From: CAXNKH01 sp049296795
GTDB taxonomy: Bacteria; Pseudomonadota; Gammaproteobacteria; Burkholderiales; Burkholderiaceae_C
Assembly: GCA_049296795.1 (NCBI GenBank)
Contig: JBAQTC010000038.1
Coordinates: 1 to 49,893, forward strand
DNA: 49,893 nt
Direction of reading: 5' to 3'
Shown here: positions 25,162-33,290 of the stretch, piece after piece
How positions within the stretch are numbered: the stretch's first letter is position 1
Layout: the number at the start of each line of letters is the position of its first letter
Notes under the pieces: model-generated
What the model saw: only the letters and a program-made list of their open reading frames with translations
What the model was told of the DNA's origin: nothing
Database searches by the model: none
Translations under genes and position numbers: made by a program

Positions 25162-26130
25162 ATGAAAATAAAACTTGCGCTTTCCCTGACCGCTTTGCTC
25201 ATTTCGACGATGACCCAAGCTCAGACCAAATGGGACCTGCCCGCGGCTTACGCCACCAGCAGTTTCCACAGTGAAAACCTGGTGCAATTCGCCAGCGATG
25301 TTGACAAAGCGACCAACGGAAAACTCAAAATCACGGTGCACGCCAATGCCTCGCTGTTCAAGGCCAATGAAATCAAGCGTGCAGTGCAAAGTGGCCAAGC
25401 CCCTATTGGGGAAGTGCTGCTGGTCAATTTCGAGAATGAAAACCCGATTTATGGCGCTGATGGCATTCCCTTTCTGGCCACCAGTTACCCTGAAGCCAAA
25501 AAACTCGCTGCGGTCCAAAAACCCATGATTGACAAACTGTTGTCCGCCCAGGGCATGAAATTGCTCTACACCGTGGCCTGGCCGCCGCAAGGTATTTACG
25601 CCAACAAAGAACTCGGCTCGGTGGCCGAAATGCGGGGACTGAAGTGGCGCGCCTACAGCACGGCCACAGCGAAAATCGCTGAATTGGTTGGCGCCCAACC
25701 GATGACCATCCAGGCCGCAGAGTTGTCGCAAGCTTTGGCCACGGGTGTGATCAACAGTTATATGAGTTCAGGCGCCACCGGGTACGACACCAAAACCTAT
25801 GAAAGCATCAAATTCTTTCACGACACCCAGGCCTGGCTGCCGAAAAACGCGGTGATCGTGAACAAAAAAGCTTTCGACGCTTTGGATGCTGCGACCCAAA
25901 GTGCCGTGAGCAAGGCTGCTGCCGAAGCAGAAATCCGCGGCTGGAAAATCAGCCAAGAGAAAAATGATTGGTACGCCAAAGCCCTGACCGAGAAGGGAAT
26001 GAAAATTGTCAAACCCACGCCCAAGCTGATGACCGACCTCCAACAAGTGGGATCCATCATGTTGAGCGACTGGCAAAAAAAGGCTGGCACTGACGGCGCG
26101 GCATTGATCGCCAACTTCCATAAAAAATAA
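25162..26130 (+). CDS. TRAP transporter substrate-binding protein (DctP type)
   Basis: 322 residues. Signal peptide MKIKLALSLTALLISTMTQAQ, then a DctP-fold receptor: WDLPAAYATSSFHSENLVQFA, a central arginine-containing stretch GLKWRAYSTATAKI (the Arg of this region forms the salt bridge to the ligand carboxylate in DctP proteins) and VINSYMSSGATGYD. It binds an organic acid in the periplasm and delivers it to the DctQM membrane proteins. It is the first gene of a three-gene operon (stop to next start: 4 bp). The divergent HyuAB gene suggests pyroglutamate, hydantoin or a related acid as ligand; this is inference. Confidence 0.9.
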   Translation: MKIKLALSLTALLISTMTQAQTKWDLPAAYATSSFHSENLVQFASDVDKATNGKLKITVHANASLFKANEIKRAVQSGQAPIGEVLLVNFENENPIYGADGIPFLATSYPEAKKLAAVQKPMIDKLLSAQGMKLLYTVAWPPQGIYANKELGSVAEMRGLKWRAYSTATAKIAELVGAQPMTIQAAELSQALATGVINSYMSSGATGYDTKTYESIKFFHDTQAWLPKNAVIVNKKAFDALDAATQSAVSKAAAEAEIRGWKISQEKNDWYAKALTEKGMKIVKPTPKLMTDLQQVGSIMLSDWQKKAGTDGAALIANFHKK

Positions 26131-26134
26131 TTCG

Positions 26135-26668
26135 ATGCGCCGCTTGCTCGATCGACTTTATGCCATCTCAGGCGGCATCGGTGCACTGTTCATCCTGCTC
26201 ATCTTGCTGTTGATGATTGGGCAAAGTGTGCTGCGAGAATTCGGCGTGAAAACCGGAGCGGTCAACGACGTGGTGGCCTGGTTTTGCGCAGCAGCCTCTT
26301 TTTTCTCCATGGCCCACGCTTTCAAACACGGCGATTTTGTTCGGGTTACGTTGCTGCTCGACGCCTTGCCTGTGCGCCAGCGTCATCGCCTGGAAATCGC
26401 TTCGCTGCTGCTGGGAACCGTGGCGGTGGGCTACTTGGCTTATTGGGCCAACCGCTTTTGCTACGAGAGCTGGCTCTATGAAGAAAAAGCCCAAGGTCTG
26501 CTGGCCATTCCGATCTGGATTCCGCAAGCCAGTTTCGCGCTGGGCTCGTTGATCTTGCTGCTCGCCGTACTCGATGAACTGGTCTTGGTCTTGGGCGGCA
26601 GCAAGCCCAGCTATGTCAGCGCAATCGAAGCGCGCCATGCCCAAGGTGATTTTTCCTCGGACATTTAA
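26135..26668 (+). CDS. TRAP transporter small permease (DctQ type)
   Basis: 177 residues with four predicted transmembrane segments. The family features VLREFGVKTGAVNDVVAW and FKHGDFVRVTLLLDALPVRQRHRLEI are visible; the latter is the conserved RVD/T-like motif after TM2. It pairs with the large subunit of the next gene to form the Na+-driven transporter. It begins 4 bp after the binding-protein gene and ends 19 bp before dctM. Confidence 0.9.
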   Translation: MRRLLDRLYAISGGIGALFILLILLLMIGQSVLREFGVKTGAVNDVVAWFCAAASFFSMAHAFKHGDFVRVTLLLDALPVRQRHRLEIASLLLGTVAVGYLAYWANRFCYESWLYEEKAQGLLAIPIWIPQASFALGSLILLLAVLDELVLVLGGSKPSYVSAIEARHAQGDFSSDI

Positions 26669-26687
26669 GTCTTCATTTCAAGAAAAT

Positions 26688-27998
26688 ATGGATATCTTGC
26701 TGCTGGGCGGCTTCTTGCTGCTGGTCATGATGGTGCTGCTCGCTGGCGGCGTGTGGATCGCCATGACGCTGGCGATCTGCGGCTGGATCGGCCAGGCTTT
26801 TTTCACAACAACCTCACCCGGTCACAATCTTTTTTCAGCCTTCTGGGAGTCCAATGCCTCCTGGGAACTCGCCGCCCTACCGCTGTTCATCTGGATGGGT
26901 GAAATCCTGTTTCGCACACGGCTCAGTGAAGACATGTTCGAAGGTCTGCGGCCTTGGCTTAACCGCATACCCGGGCGCTTGATGCACACCACCATCCTGG
27001 GTTGCGGAATTTTCGGCTCGGTCTCAGGCTCTTCGGCAGCGACCTGCGCCACTATCGCCAAAGTCGCCCTGCCCGAGTTGATCAAACGCGGTTACAACGA
27101 AAAAATTGCCATCGGTTCACTCGCCACCGCCGGTACGTTGGGCATTCTGATTCCTCCCTCCATCACCATGGTGGTCTACGCCGTGGCGGCCGATGCCTCC
27201 ATCATTCGAATTTTTCTCGCCGGGTTCGTCCCTGGCTTCATGTTGATGCTGCTTTTTTCCGGCTACATCGCTTGGTGGAGTTTGCGCCATCCCGACCAAG
27301 TCCCCCCAGCCGATCCGCCGACCAGTCTGATGGAAAAAATACGACTCTCCGGCAAGCTCATTCCTTGTGCTGCCTTGATCATTTTCGTGGTCTGGGTCTT
27401 GATCGCAGGTTATGCCACGGCCACTGAATGCGCGGCCTATGGCGTGCTGGGGGCTCTAACTTTGGCAGCCTGGAGTCGCTCGCTGAACTGGACCAACTTC
27501 TGGGAAGGGCTGATGGGCACTACCCGCACCAGTTGCATGATCATGTTCATCCTAGCGGGTGCAGCTTTCCTCACCAAAACCATGGCTTTCACCGGCATTC
27601 CGCGCGAACTCGCCGAGTGGGTGACCGCCATGAATCTCCCACCCATGACCTTGATCGCCGTATTAACGGTGGTCTACCTCATTTTGGGTACCGCATTGGA
27701 TGGTATTTCGATGATCGTGCTGACCAGTGCGGTGGTTTTGCCCATGATCCAGAAAGCCGGTTTCGACTTGATCTGGTTTGGTATTTTCATTGTGCTGTTG
27801 GTAGAGATTGCCGAGGTCACGCCACCGGTCGGTTTCAACCTGTTCGTGCTGCAAAATATGACCGGCAAGGACAGCAACAGCATCGCCCGAGCCGCGATTC
27901 CGTTTTTCATTTGCCTGGTGGTCTGCATCGCCTTGATCACCCTGTTCCCCCAAATCGTGACCAGCGTGCCTAATTGGGTCATGGGGCCGGACAAATAA
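26688..27998 (+). CDS. TRAP transporter large permease (DctM type)
   Basis: 436 residues from the ATG at 26688; a longer frame starting at 26574 would overlap dctQ by about 95 bp and is not likely. About 12 membrane segments, with DctM hallmarks ALPLFIWMGEILFRT, GSVSGSSAATCATIAKVALPEL and LATAGTLGILIPPSITMVVYA; the SSAATC and LGILIPPS stretches lie in the hairpin loops that bind Na+ and substrate in known structures. The C-terminal IAEVTPPVGFNLFVLQ is also conserved. It ends 16 bp from the convergent tupA gene. Confidence 0.95.
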   Translation: MDILLLGGFLLLVMMVLLAGGVWIAMTLAICGWIGQAFFTTTSPGHNLFSAFWESNASWELAALPLFIWMGEILFRTRLSEDMFEGLRPWLNRIPGRLMHTTILGCGIFGSVSGSSAATCATIAKVALPELIKRGYNEKIAIGSLATAGTLGILIPPSITMVVYAVAADASIIRIFLAGFVPGFMLMLLFSGYIAWWSLRHPDQVPPADPPTSLMEKIRLSGKLIPCAALIIFVVWVLIAGYATATECAAYGVLGALTLAAWSRSLNWTNFWEGLMGTTRTSCMIMFILAGAAFLTKTMAFTGIPRELAEWVTAMNLPPMTLIAVLTVVYLILGTALDGISMIVLTSAVVLPMIQKAGFDLIWFGIFIVLLVEIAEVTPPVGFNLFVLQNMTGKDSNSIARAAIPFFICLVVCIALITLFPQIVTSVPNWVMGPDK

Positions 27999-28008
27999 GC
28001 CCGGCCCC
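27983..28008. terminator. Possible two-way terminator hairpin between dctM and tupA
   Basis: GGGGCCGG (27983-27990) pairs with CCGGCCCC (28001-28008) across the dctM stop. There is no real T-run on either side, so intrinsic termination would be weak; the site is supported mainly by its place between convergent genes. Confidence 0.35.
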
Positions 28009-28014
28009 CTTGAT

Positions 28015-28806
28015 TCAAGGCATGGCGTTGGCAAAGAACAGCTGCTCGCCACCGATTTTGTAGGCGGAAATCACCGCTTGTCCGGGTTTGGAAACTATCC
28101 AATCTACGAATTTTTGCGCCTCGGCCACTTTGACATGCGGGTGCTTGGCCGGATTGACCCGCATCACGCCGTATTGGTTGAATAGCCTTTTGTCGCCCTC
28201 TACCAGCACCGCAAGATCAGCGCGGTTTTTGAAGTTGAGCCAGGTTCCACGATCCGTCAACACATAGGCAGCGGTGCTGGCAGCAATGTTCAGCGCTGGG
28301 CCCATGCCACAACCGCATTCTTTGTAACCACGGTCTTTGCTGGCTGACAAGTCCGCCATGGCCCAGAACCGCAATTCGGCAGCGTGGGTTCCGCTCTTGT
28401 CGCCGCGCGAAATGAAGTTGCCGTTGCTGGTGGCTATTTTTTTGAGCGAAGCAACAATATCCTGGCCCCGGGTCTTCAGCGGGTCTGCAGCTGGGCCGAT
28501 CAAGACAAAATCGTTGTACATCACCGCCAAGCGCTTGACGCCGAAGCCATCGGCGACGAATTTATCCTCAGCTTTCTCGTCATGCACAAACACCACATCG
28601 GCATCACCCCGACGCGCCATGTCCAAGGCCTGGCCGGTTCCCAAGGCCACCACTTTGATGTCGATGCCGCTGCTCTGCTTGAAGGCCGGCAGCAAATGCG
28701 CGAACAAGCCCGACTGTTCCGTTGACGTCGTCGAGGCCATCACGATATTCTGGGCCGAAGCCGCCACAGAAGTGACAAGCAACAACGTTGCAACAAATTT
28801 TTTCAT
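28015..28806 (-). CDS. tupA: Tungstate ABC transporter, substrate-binding protein
   Basis: 263 residues. Signal peptide MKKFVATLLLVTSVAASAQ, then the TupA signature MASTTSTEQSGLFAHLLPAF and ISRGDKSGTHAAELRFW, whose Thr/Ser and Arg/Asp residues wrap the oxyanion. TupA proteins bind tungstate far more tightly than molybdate; the related WtpA and ModA lack the TTSTE pattern. It delivers tungstate to TupB. The gene is last in tupBCA, with its ATG overlapping the tupC stop (ATGA). Confidence 0.92.
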   Translation of the reverse strand: MKKFVATLLLVTSVAASAQNIVMASTTSTEQSGLFAHLLPAFKQSSGIDIKVVALGTGQALDMARRGDADVVFVHDEKAEDKFVADGFGVKRLAVMYNDFVLIGPAADPLKTRGQDIVASLKKIATSNGNFISRGDKSGTHAAELRFWAMADLSASKDRGYKECGCGMGPALNIAASTAAYVLTDRGTWLNFKNRADLAVLVEGDKRLFNQYGVMRVNPAKHPHVKVAEAQKFVDWIVSKPGQAVISAYKIGGEQLFFANAMP

Positions 28807-29516
28807 GCCAATTCTCCTTTCACGAAAAGATAAGCTTCGGTCGAAGTGGCTTGCAAACGGTTGGCATCAAAAAACGCATCCACCGGCAAATCCGCCAGCA
28901 CACGCCCTTGTTCCAAATAAAGGACCCGGGTCGCCAAGCGCTTGACTTGTCCCAGGTTGTGGCTGGCAAAAACCAGGGTCACAGGTTTACCGTCCTGGCC
29001 GCTGGCAAATTCAGCCATCAGTTGTTCCACCTCGCGCTTGGCGTGCGGATCCAGATTGGCAGTTGGCTCGTCGAGCAGCAGCACATCGGGTTGCATAGCC
29101 CAGGCCCGGGCCAGCGCCAAGCGCTGCTGCTGTCCGCCTGACAGCGTTCGGGCCGCACGCTTGGCCAAACCTGAAAGTTCAACCCGCTCCAGCGCAGCCA
29201 GTGCCCGGGTCTTGGCTTCCAACCAGGACATGCCACGCAACCACAGACCCAAAGCCACGTTGTTCAGCGCCGAGGTTCGCAACATGAAAGGACGTTGGAA
29301 CAGCATGGATTGTGCCGCTTCAGCGCGGGTCTGGAGCCGGCCGGAACTGGGCTGAATCAACCCATGGAGCAGGCGCAGCAAAGTACTTTTACCGCTGCCA
29401 TTGGCGCCGACCAGGGCCACCGATTCACCTGCAACAATTTGCAAATTCACAGCGCTCAAAGCCTGGAGCCGACCGAATGACACCTGGGCCGACTGCAGAT
29501 CGAACAACACACTCAT
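28803..29516 (-). CDS. tupC: Tungstate ABC transporter, ATP-binding protein
   Basis: 237 residues. Walker A GANGSGKST, ABC signature LSGGQQQRLALARAW, Walker B VLLLDEPTANLD and the switch histidine in FASHNLGQ are all present. It powers TupB. It overlaps both neighbours by 4 bp (ATGA), so the three subunits are translated together. Its C-terminus (about 200-237) is short and lacks the extra oxyanion-sensing domain seen in ModC. Confidence 0.9.
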   Translation of the reverse strand: MSVLFDLQSAQVSFGRLQALSAVNLQIVAGESVALVGANGSGKSTLLRLLHGLIQPSSGRLQTRAEAAQSMLFQRPFMLRTSALNNVALGLWLRGMSWLEAKTRALAALERVELSGLAKRAARTLSGGQQQRLALARAWAMQPDVLLLDEPTANLDPHAKREVEQLMAEFASGQDGKPVTLVFASHNLGQVKRLATRVLYLEQGRVLADLPVDAFFDANRLQATSTEAYLFVKGELA

Positions 29517-30256
29517 GTCAATGCTGCCCCGGTGGCCGCCAGAATACCCTCACCCACGGAGCGCGTCTCACGCCAACGCCGCAGCAGAGAAATCAAAGCG
29601 TTGAGTGCCAGCACCACCGCCAGCAAAATCAATCCCAGCGCCAGCGCCAGCGGCAAATCCCCCTTGCTGGTCTCCAGCGCAATCGCTGTGGTCATCACCC
29701 GGGTAAAACCATCAATATTGCCGCCAACGATCATGACTGCACCGACTTCGGAGATGGCGCGTCCAAAACAAGCCAGCAAGACCGTGAGCAAGGCATAGCG
29801 CTCATCAAAGGCCAGCAACAAACTGCGCAGCATGGGGCGCGCCCCGAGCGAACGCAATTGCTCGCCATGGGATCGCTCAGCGTCTTGCACCACTTGACGC
29901 GTCAAGGCTGTGGCCACCGGTAGCACCAGCAGTGTCTGGGCTAACACCATGGCCTGAAAATTGAACAGCCAGCCCAAGTGACCCAGCGGGCCGGAGCGCG
30001 ACAGCAGTAAGTAAATCACCAGACCGACCACCACCGAGGGCACGGCCAGCAAGGTGTTGAGCAGGGTCAGAATCACTTCTCGCCCCGCAAAACGCGCCAC
30101 ACCGAGCCAGGCACCAAGAACCAGTCCCATGCCGCAAGCCAGGGCGCAGGCCGAAGCACTGACGGCCAGCGAGCGTGCGACCACCGCGACCAAGGCCGGA
30201 TCGGAAGAGGAAATGAGTTGCAGCGCTGTGAACGCGCTTTCGCTAAAGCTGGACAT
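29513..30256 (-). CDS. tupB: Tungstate ABC transporter, permease
   Basis: 247 residues from the ATG at 30256; a GTG at 30277 would add seven residues. About five to six membrane segments. The EAA-loop region reads SLGARPMLRSLLLAF (TupB type) followed by ISEVGAVMIVGGNIDGFTRVMTTAIALETSKGD, a stretch characteristic of TupB/WtpB permeases. It forms the channel with TupC and TupA. It is the first gene of the unit and starts 50 bp from the divergent regulator. Confidence 0.9.
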   Translation of the reverse strand: MSSFSESAFTALQLISSSDPALVAVVARSLAVSASACALACGMGLVLGAWLGVARFAGREVILTLLNTLLAVPSVVVGLVIYLLLSRSGPLGHLGWLFNFQAMVLAQTLLVLPVATALTRQVVQDAERSHGEQLRSLGARPMLRSLLLAFDERYALLTVLLACFGRAISEVGAVMIVGGNIDGFTRVMTTAIALETSKGDLPLALALGLILLAVVLALNALISLLRRWRETRSVGEGILAATGAALT

Positions 30257-30306
30257 AAGTTGCGGTATGGTACGCACACCAAGCCCCGCTGGCGATATGA
30301 AACAAC
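30257..30306. promoter_or_regulatory. Divergent promoter/operator region tupBCA - regulator
   Basis: Only 50 bp lie between the two start codons, so both promoters and any operator of the divergent regulator must be packed here or reach into the genes. A short imperfect palindrome TGCG-N8-CGCA is present (about 30261-30276). By analogy with ModE and TunR systems this is where a tungstate-responsive regulator would bind; the site is not proven by the sequence. Confidence 0.4.
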
Positions 30307-31455
30307 GTGCATAAGATCAAATTCAATTACAGCTTCGCCCAGTCGCAGTCCGCCAACACGGATCCGAGTGACAGAGCGACCTTGATTAGCAACCCCTTGC
30401 TCGATTTACTTCACGCGGTGCAGCAGTCGGGTTCGATCTCGGGTGCAGCGCGTAGCCTGGGACTGTCGTATCGCCATGTCTGGGGCGAACTCAAACGCTG
30501 GGAAACCGAGCTGGGTTTTGAGCTCATCCTTTGGGAGAAAGGCCAAGCAGCGCGACTCAGTGAATTTGGCAACAAACTGCTGTGGGCTGAGCGCCAGGCG
30601 CAGGCCCGTTTGTCACCGCAAATCGAAACCCTGCAAGCCGACATGGAGCGCGCTTTTGCCGTGGCTTTTGATACCGCAGCCCATGTCTTGACGCTTTATG
30701 CCAGCCACGATGACGCCCTCAGTGCCCTGCGTTCACATGCCGCCAACGTGCACCAATTGCATCTGGACATCCGATTTACCGGCAGCGTCGACGCGATTCG
30801 CGCCCTCAACGAAGGGCGTTGTGTGATCGCGGGTTTTCATACTCTGCATCAACCCGCTGCGTCATCGCTGACAGCACGCTCTTACAAACCGCTGCTCAAA
30901 CCCGGCTGGCACAAGATCATCGGTTTTGCCAGCCGTAGCCAAGGCCTGATCGTGGCCAAGTCCAACCCGCTGGCACTGACTTCACTGCAGGACATCCAGC
31001 GCTGCCGCGCCCGCTTCGTCAACCGCGCTGTGGGGACCGGTACCCGTGTGCTACTCGATCAATTGCTCGAACAAGCCCAACTCAGGCCTACTGACTTGGT
31101 CAACTACGACCAAACGGAGCCCTCGCACACAGCTGTCGCGGCGGCCATCGCAGCCGGCCAGGCCGATGTCGGTCTCGGTATCGAAGCCGCAGCCCGCGCT
31201 CGAGGTTTGGATTTTGTCCCCTTGCTGGAGGAGGACTACCACCTGGTGTGCCTGAAATCGGCCTTGAATGACCCCGCGGTGCAAGCCCTGTGCGCCGTGC
31301 TGCAAAGCCCGCCTTGGCAGCAGGCGCTGGGACAACTCCCAGGCTACCACCTGGCAGACCCGATGCTGGCAGGCCAAGTCTTGTCGCTGCGACAGACCTT
31401 GCCGTGGTGGAACTACCGCAACAACAAACACCCAGCGCCAAAGCCAAGCTTATGA
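30307..31455 (+). CDS. One-component regulator: ModE-like winged helix fused to a periplasmic-binding-protein-like domain
   Basis: 382 residues from a GTG at 30307. Residues about 30-95 are a winged helix of the LysR/ModE N-terminal type (HAVQQSGSISGAARSLGLSYRHVWGELKRWE). The rest, about 120-360, resembles a class II binding-protein fold of the molybdate/tungstate kind (LDIRFTGSVDAIRALNEGRCVIAGFH; NRAVGTGTRVLLDQLLE; QTEPSHTAVAAAIAAGQADVGLGIEAAAR). It therefore probably senses an oxyanion or molybdenum-cofactor-related ligand in the cytoplasm and represses tupBCA. Divergent placement 50 bp from tupB supports this. Such fusions occur near mod and tup genes in other proteobacteria. Confidence 0.85.
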   Translation: MHKIKFNYSFAQSQSANTDPSDRATLISNPLLDLLHAVQQSGSISGAARSLGLSYRHVWGELKRWETELGFELILWEKGQAARLSEFGNKLLWAERQAQARLSPQIETLQADMERAFAVAFDTAAHVLTLYASHDDALSALRSHAANVHQLHLDIRFTGSVDAIRALNEGRCVIAGFHTLHQPAASSLTARSYKPLLKPGWHKIIGFASRSQGLIVAKSNPLALTSLQDIQRCRARFVNRAVGTGTRVLLDQLLEQAQLRPTDLVNYDQTEPSHTAVAAAIAAGQADVGLGIEAAARARGLDFVPLLEEDYHLVCLKSALNDPAVQALCAVLQSPPWQQALGQLPGYHLADPMLAGQVLSLRQTLPWWNYRNNKHPAPKPSL

Positions 31456-31464
31456 GTCAAGCTG

Positions 31465-31907
31465 CACGCCAGCGTCTCGCGCTAGGCGGGCGGCGTGGCT
31501 GTCCTGCTCCGGCTTAGTCTGCTTACTGCTGCAAAGATGCTGGTTGCGTACTGTTGTACGCCCAGGCGCTTGGGGTGGGCAGCTGCGCGGCTGTCCCCCA
31601 GCCTTCGGCTTCCTCCTTGATGCCGCTGCGCCGCCCACCCCAAACACCCGGGCATCCAACAGAGTTGCCACTGGTCGTTGTGGGCGTTGTGGACGTTGTG
31701 GGCTTTGGAAAACACTATGCCATGCCAGATGGGCCGGCGGTGCGGGTGTCCGGGCGCAGGCCCGATTCGCGGTTGCTACACAGCTCGTGCGCCAATGAAG
31801 GCGTTAACGCGGCACTGTCCGAACGAACCGACATCCGACCGCGAGCCTGGGCTGGAGAACGGGCACCCAATCCACCGGCCTAGGCCAACACTTGCGAGCG
31901 CAATGGG
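31465..31907 (+). repeat. Long non-coding repeat with extended hairpin, copy R1
   Basis: About 443 bp related to 49136-49579 and 49587-49893. Module 1 (31536-31656) folds as a 121-nt extended hairpin: GATGC/GCATC at the base, GCCC/GGGC, then TGGGGTGGGC (31571-31580) with GCCCACCCCA (31633-31642), with tip AGCC-TTC-GGCT. A side hairpin GCGTAC-TGTT-GTACGC lies at 31546-31561. Then come short GTTGTGGGC-type direct repeats (31677-31702) and a second module to about 31907 with GGGC/GCCC hairpins and GCGTTAACGC. Open frames crossing it have no family features. It separates the regulator gene from the convergent senA-like gene. Confidence 0.85.
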
Positions 31908-31946
31908 AGTTTTGACTTTGAATAAGTGGACCCCAATTATTCGGGA

Positions 31947-33182
31947 CTAAATCGCGCAAGAGCGAAAGCCGCTGAAAATATCGTTGCGCTCGGGCAGGTA
32001 GAAGTTGCGGTACTTCGGACTCTTCATGCGGGCGCGAGTAGCCCAGGAGCCACCGCGCAATACCCGGTGGCTACCAAACCAAGGCTGCGAATAATCCAGA
32101 TAGGGATCGGCGACAAATCCCGGATAAGGCTGGAACCTGCTGCATGTCCATTCCCAGACCTCGCCCCAGCGAAAACCGCTGCGCTCTGCGCTGTGGGCTG
32201 CGACCTCCCATTCCACTTCAGTGGGTAAACGCCGTCCCGCCCAACGACACCAGGCATCGGCTTCCCACCAGCTCAAGTGGCTGGCGGCCTGGTTAGCTGC
32301 CAAGCGCCGATCTTGGCCAAAGCGAGTCTGAATGATGGCACCAGCACCGATCTGCAGCACATGGCGCGGGAGCTGCTGTCCCTGCAGCCAATCCCAGCCC
32401 CGGGCATCCCACAACTCAGGCCGGTCATAGCCGCCGTCCTGCACGAATTCGGCATACTGCGACCAGCTGACGGCCTGCGCATCTATCTCAAATTCGGGAA
32501 CCACTACTTCATGCGCCGACTTTTCATTGTCAAAAATAAAACCAGAATCCAGCGGGCTGCCGAGTAGCCAGCGCTGTGCGGGCAACCCTATCGGCTGACG
32601 CGCAGCGTTGACCTGGGGGACGGGCAAGTCCAGCGCCAAGCCCAGTGTTTGCGCCATGTAAATCAGCGCCTCACCATGCATGTCTTCATGAAACAAAGCC
32701 AGGCGGTAAAAATACAAGGCCTCATCCTCGTGCGGGGTCTTCTCCAACAATTCGAGCGTGCTGTCCAGGGTGGCTTGCAGGTAAGACTTGATGGCTGAAA
32801 GCTCGGGCAGCGCGAGCGACCAGCGGCTGTCATGGTCCACGTTGGAGGAGTCCCACCAGTTGTCGGCTTGCGACAACAAAGAAGCAGGCCTTGGCACTGC
32901 CGGTTGGTACTGACTCCCGAGATGGCGCTGGCTGTTGCGTCCAATCCACCACTCAGCAAACCAGCCGATGTGGCCCAGCTCCCACAACGGCGGATTTAAT
33001 TCGCTTAGCAACGCGACCCGAAAATCTTTAGCAGCCAATGCCGCTTCATAGTGCGAAAACACACTCAAGGTATGGTTGCGCGCATCCATCAACGCCAGCG
33101 CCAGCAACTCCGGCCCGGCCCGGCGCATCGCTACGGAGTCAATATCAGCAGCCAATAAAGGCATGGGCGAAAGCGTGACCAT
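31947..33182 (-). CDS. EgtB/SenA-type nonheme-iron sulfoxide/selenoneine synthase
   Basis: 411 residues with the two-domain EgtB layout: an N-terminal DinB-like helical domain and a C-terminal FGE-sulfatase (C-type lectin) domain (RWLLGSPLDSGF; RLPTEVEWEVAAHS; HRVLRGGSWATRARM). The iron ligands are visible: His in WELGHIGWFAEWW and the HxxxHxE set in FHEDMHGEAL. Its pattern LNPPLWELGHIGWF with WWIGRNSQR is closest, as I recall, to SenA of Burkholderiales, which joins selenosugar to trimethylhistidine to make selenoneine; classical EgtB uses gamma-glutamylcysteine or cysteine. No senB, senC or egtD is in the window. The start could also be the ATG at 33164. Confidence 0.8.
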   Translation of the reverse strand: MVTLSPMPLLAADIDSVAMRRAGPELLALALMDARNHTLSVFSHYEAALAAKDFRVALLSELNPPLWELGHIGWFAEWWIGRNSQRHLGSQYQPAVPRPASLLSQADNWWDSSNVDHDSRWSLALPELSAIKSYLQATLDSTLELLEKTPHEDEALYFYRLALFHEDMHGEALIYMAQTLGLALDLPVPQVNAARQPIGLPAQRWLLGSPLDSGFIFDNEKSAHEVVVPEFEIDAQAVSWSQYAEFVQDGGYDRPELWDARGWDWLQGQQLPRHVLQIGAGAIIQTRFGQDRRLAANQAASHLSWWEADAWCRWAGRRLPTEVEWEVAAHSAERSGFRWGEVWEWTCSRFQPYPGFVADPYLDYSQPWFGSHRVLRGGSWATRARMKSPKYRNFYLPERNDIFSGFRSCAI

Positions 33183-33290
33183 GGTTCATTATGGCGACAA
33201 ACCCCACCGCTATAATGGCCCACCTCAAATCAACCACAGCGGGCATGCGCAAAGACTTATTGCCTACGCCTGCCCCCAACGGAGACGCCC

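Noticed and set aside
31482..31883. Several open frames of 70-180 codons inside R1 and the other hairpin repeats
   Set aside because: The same DNA is read in different frames on both strands, the products are low-complexity (GVGGAAASRR types), and the conserved feature among copies is the pairing of the DNA, not the frame.
31920..31946. A short stretch GTGGACCCCAATTATTCGGG that recalls an insertion-sequence end
   Set aside because: There is no second end, inverted partner or transposase fragment nearby; too short to support a mobile element.
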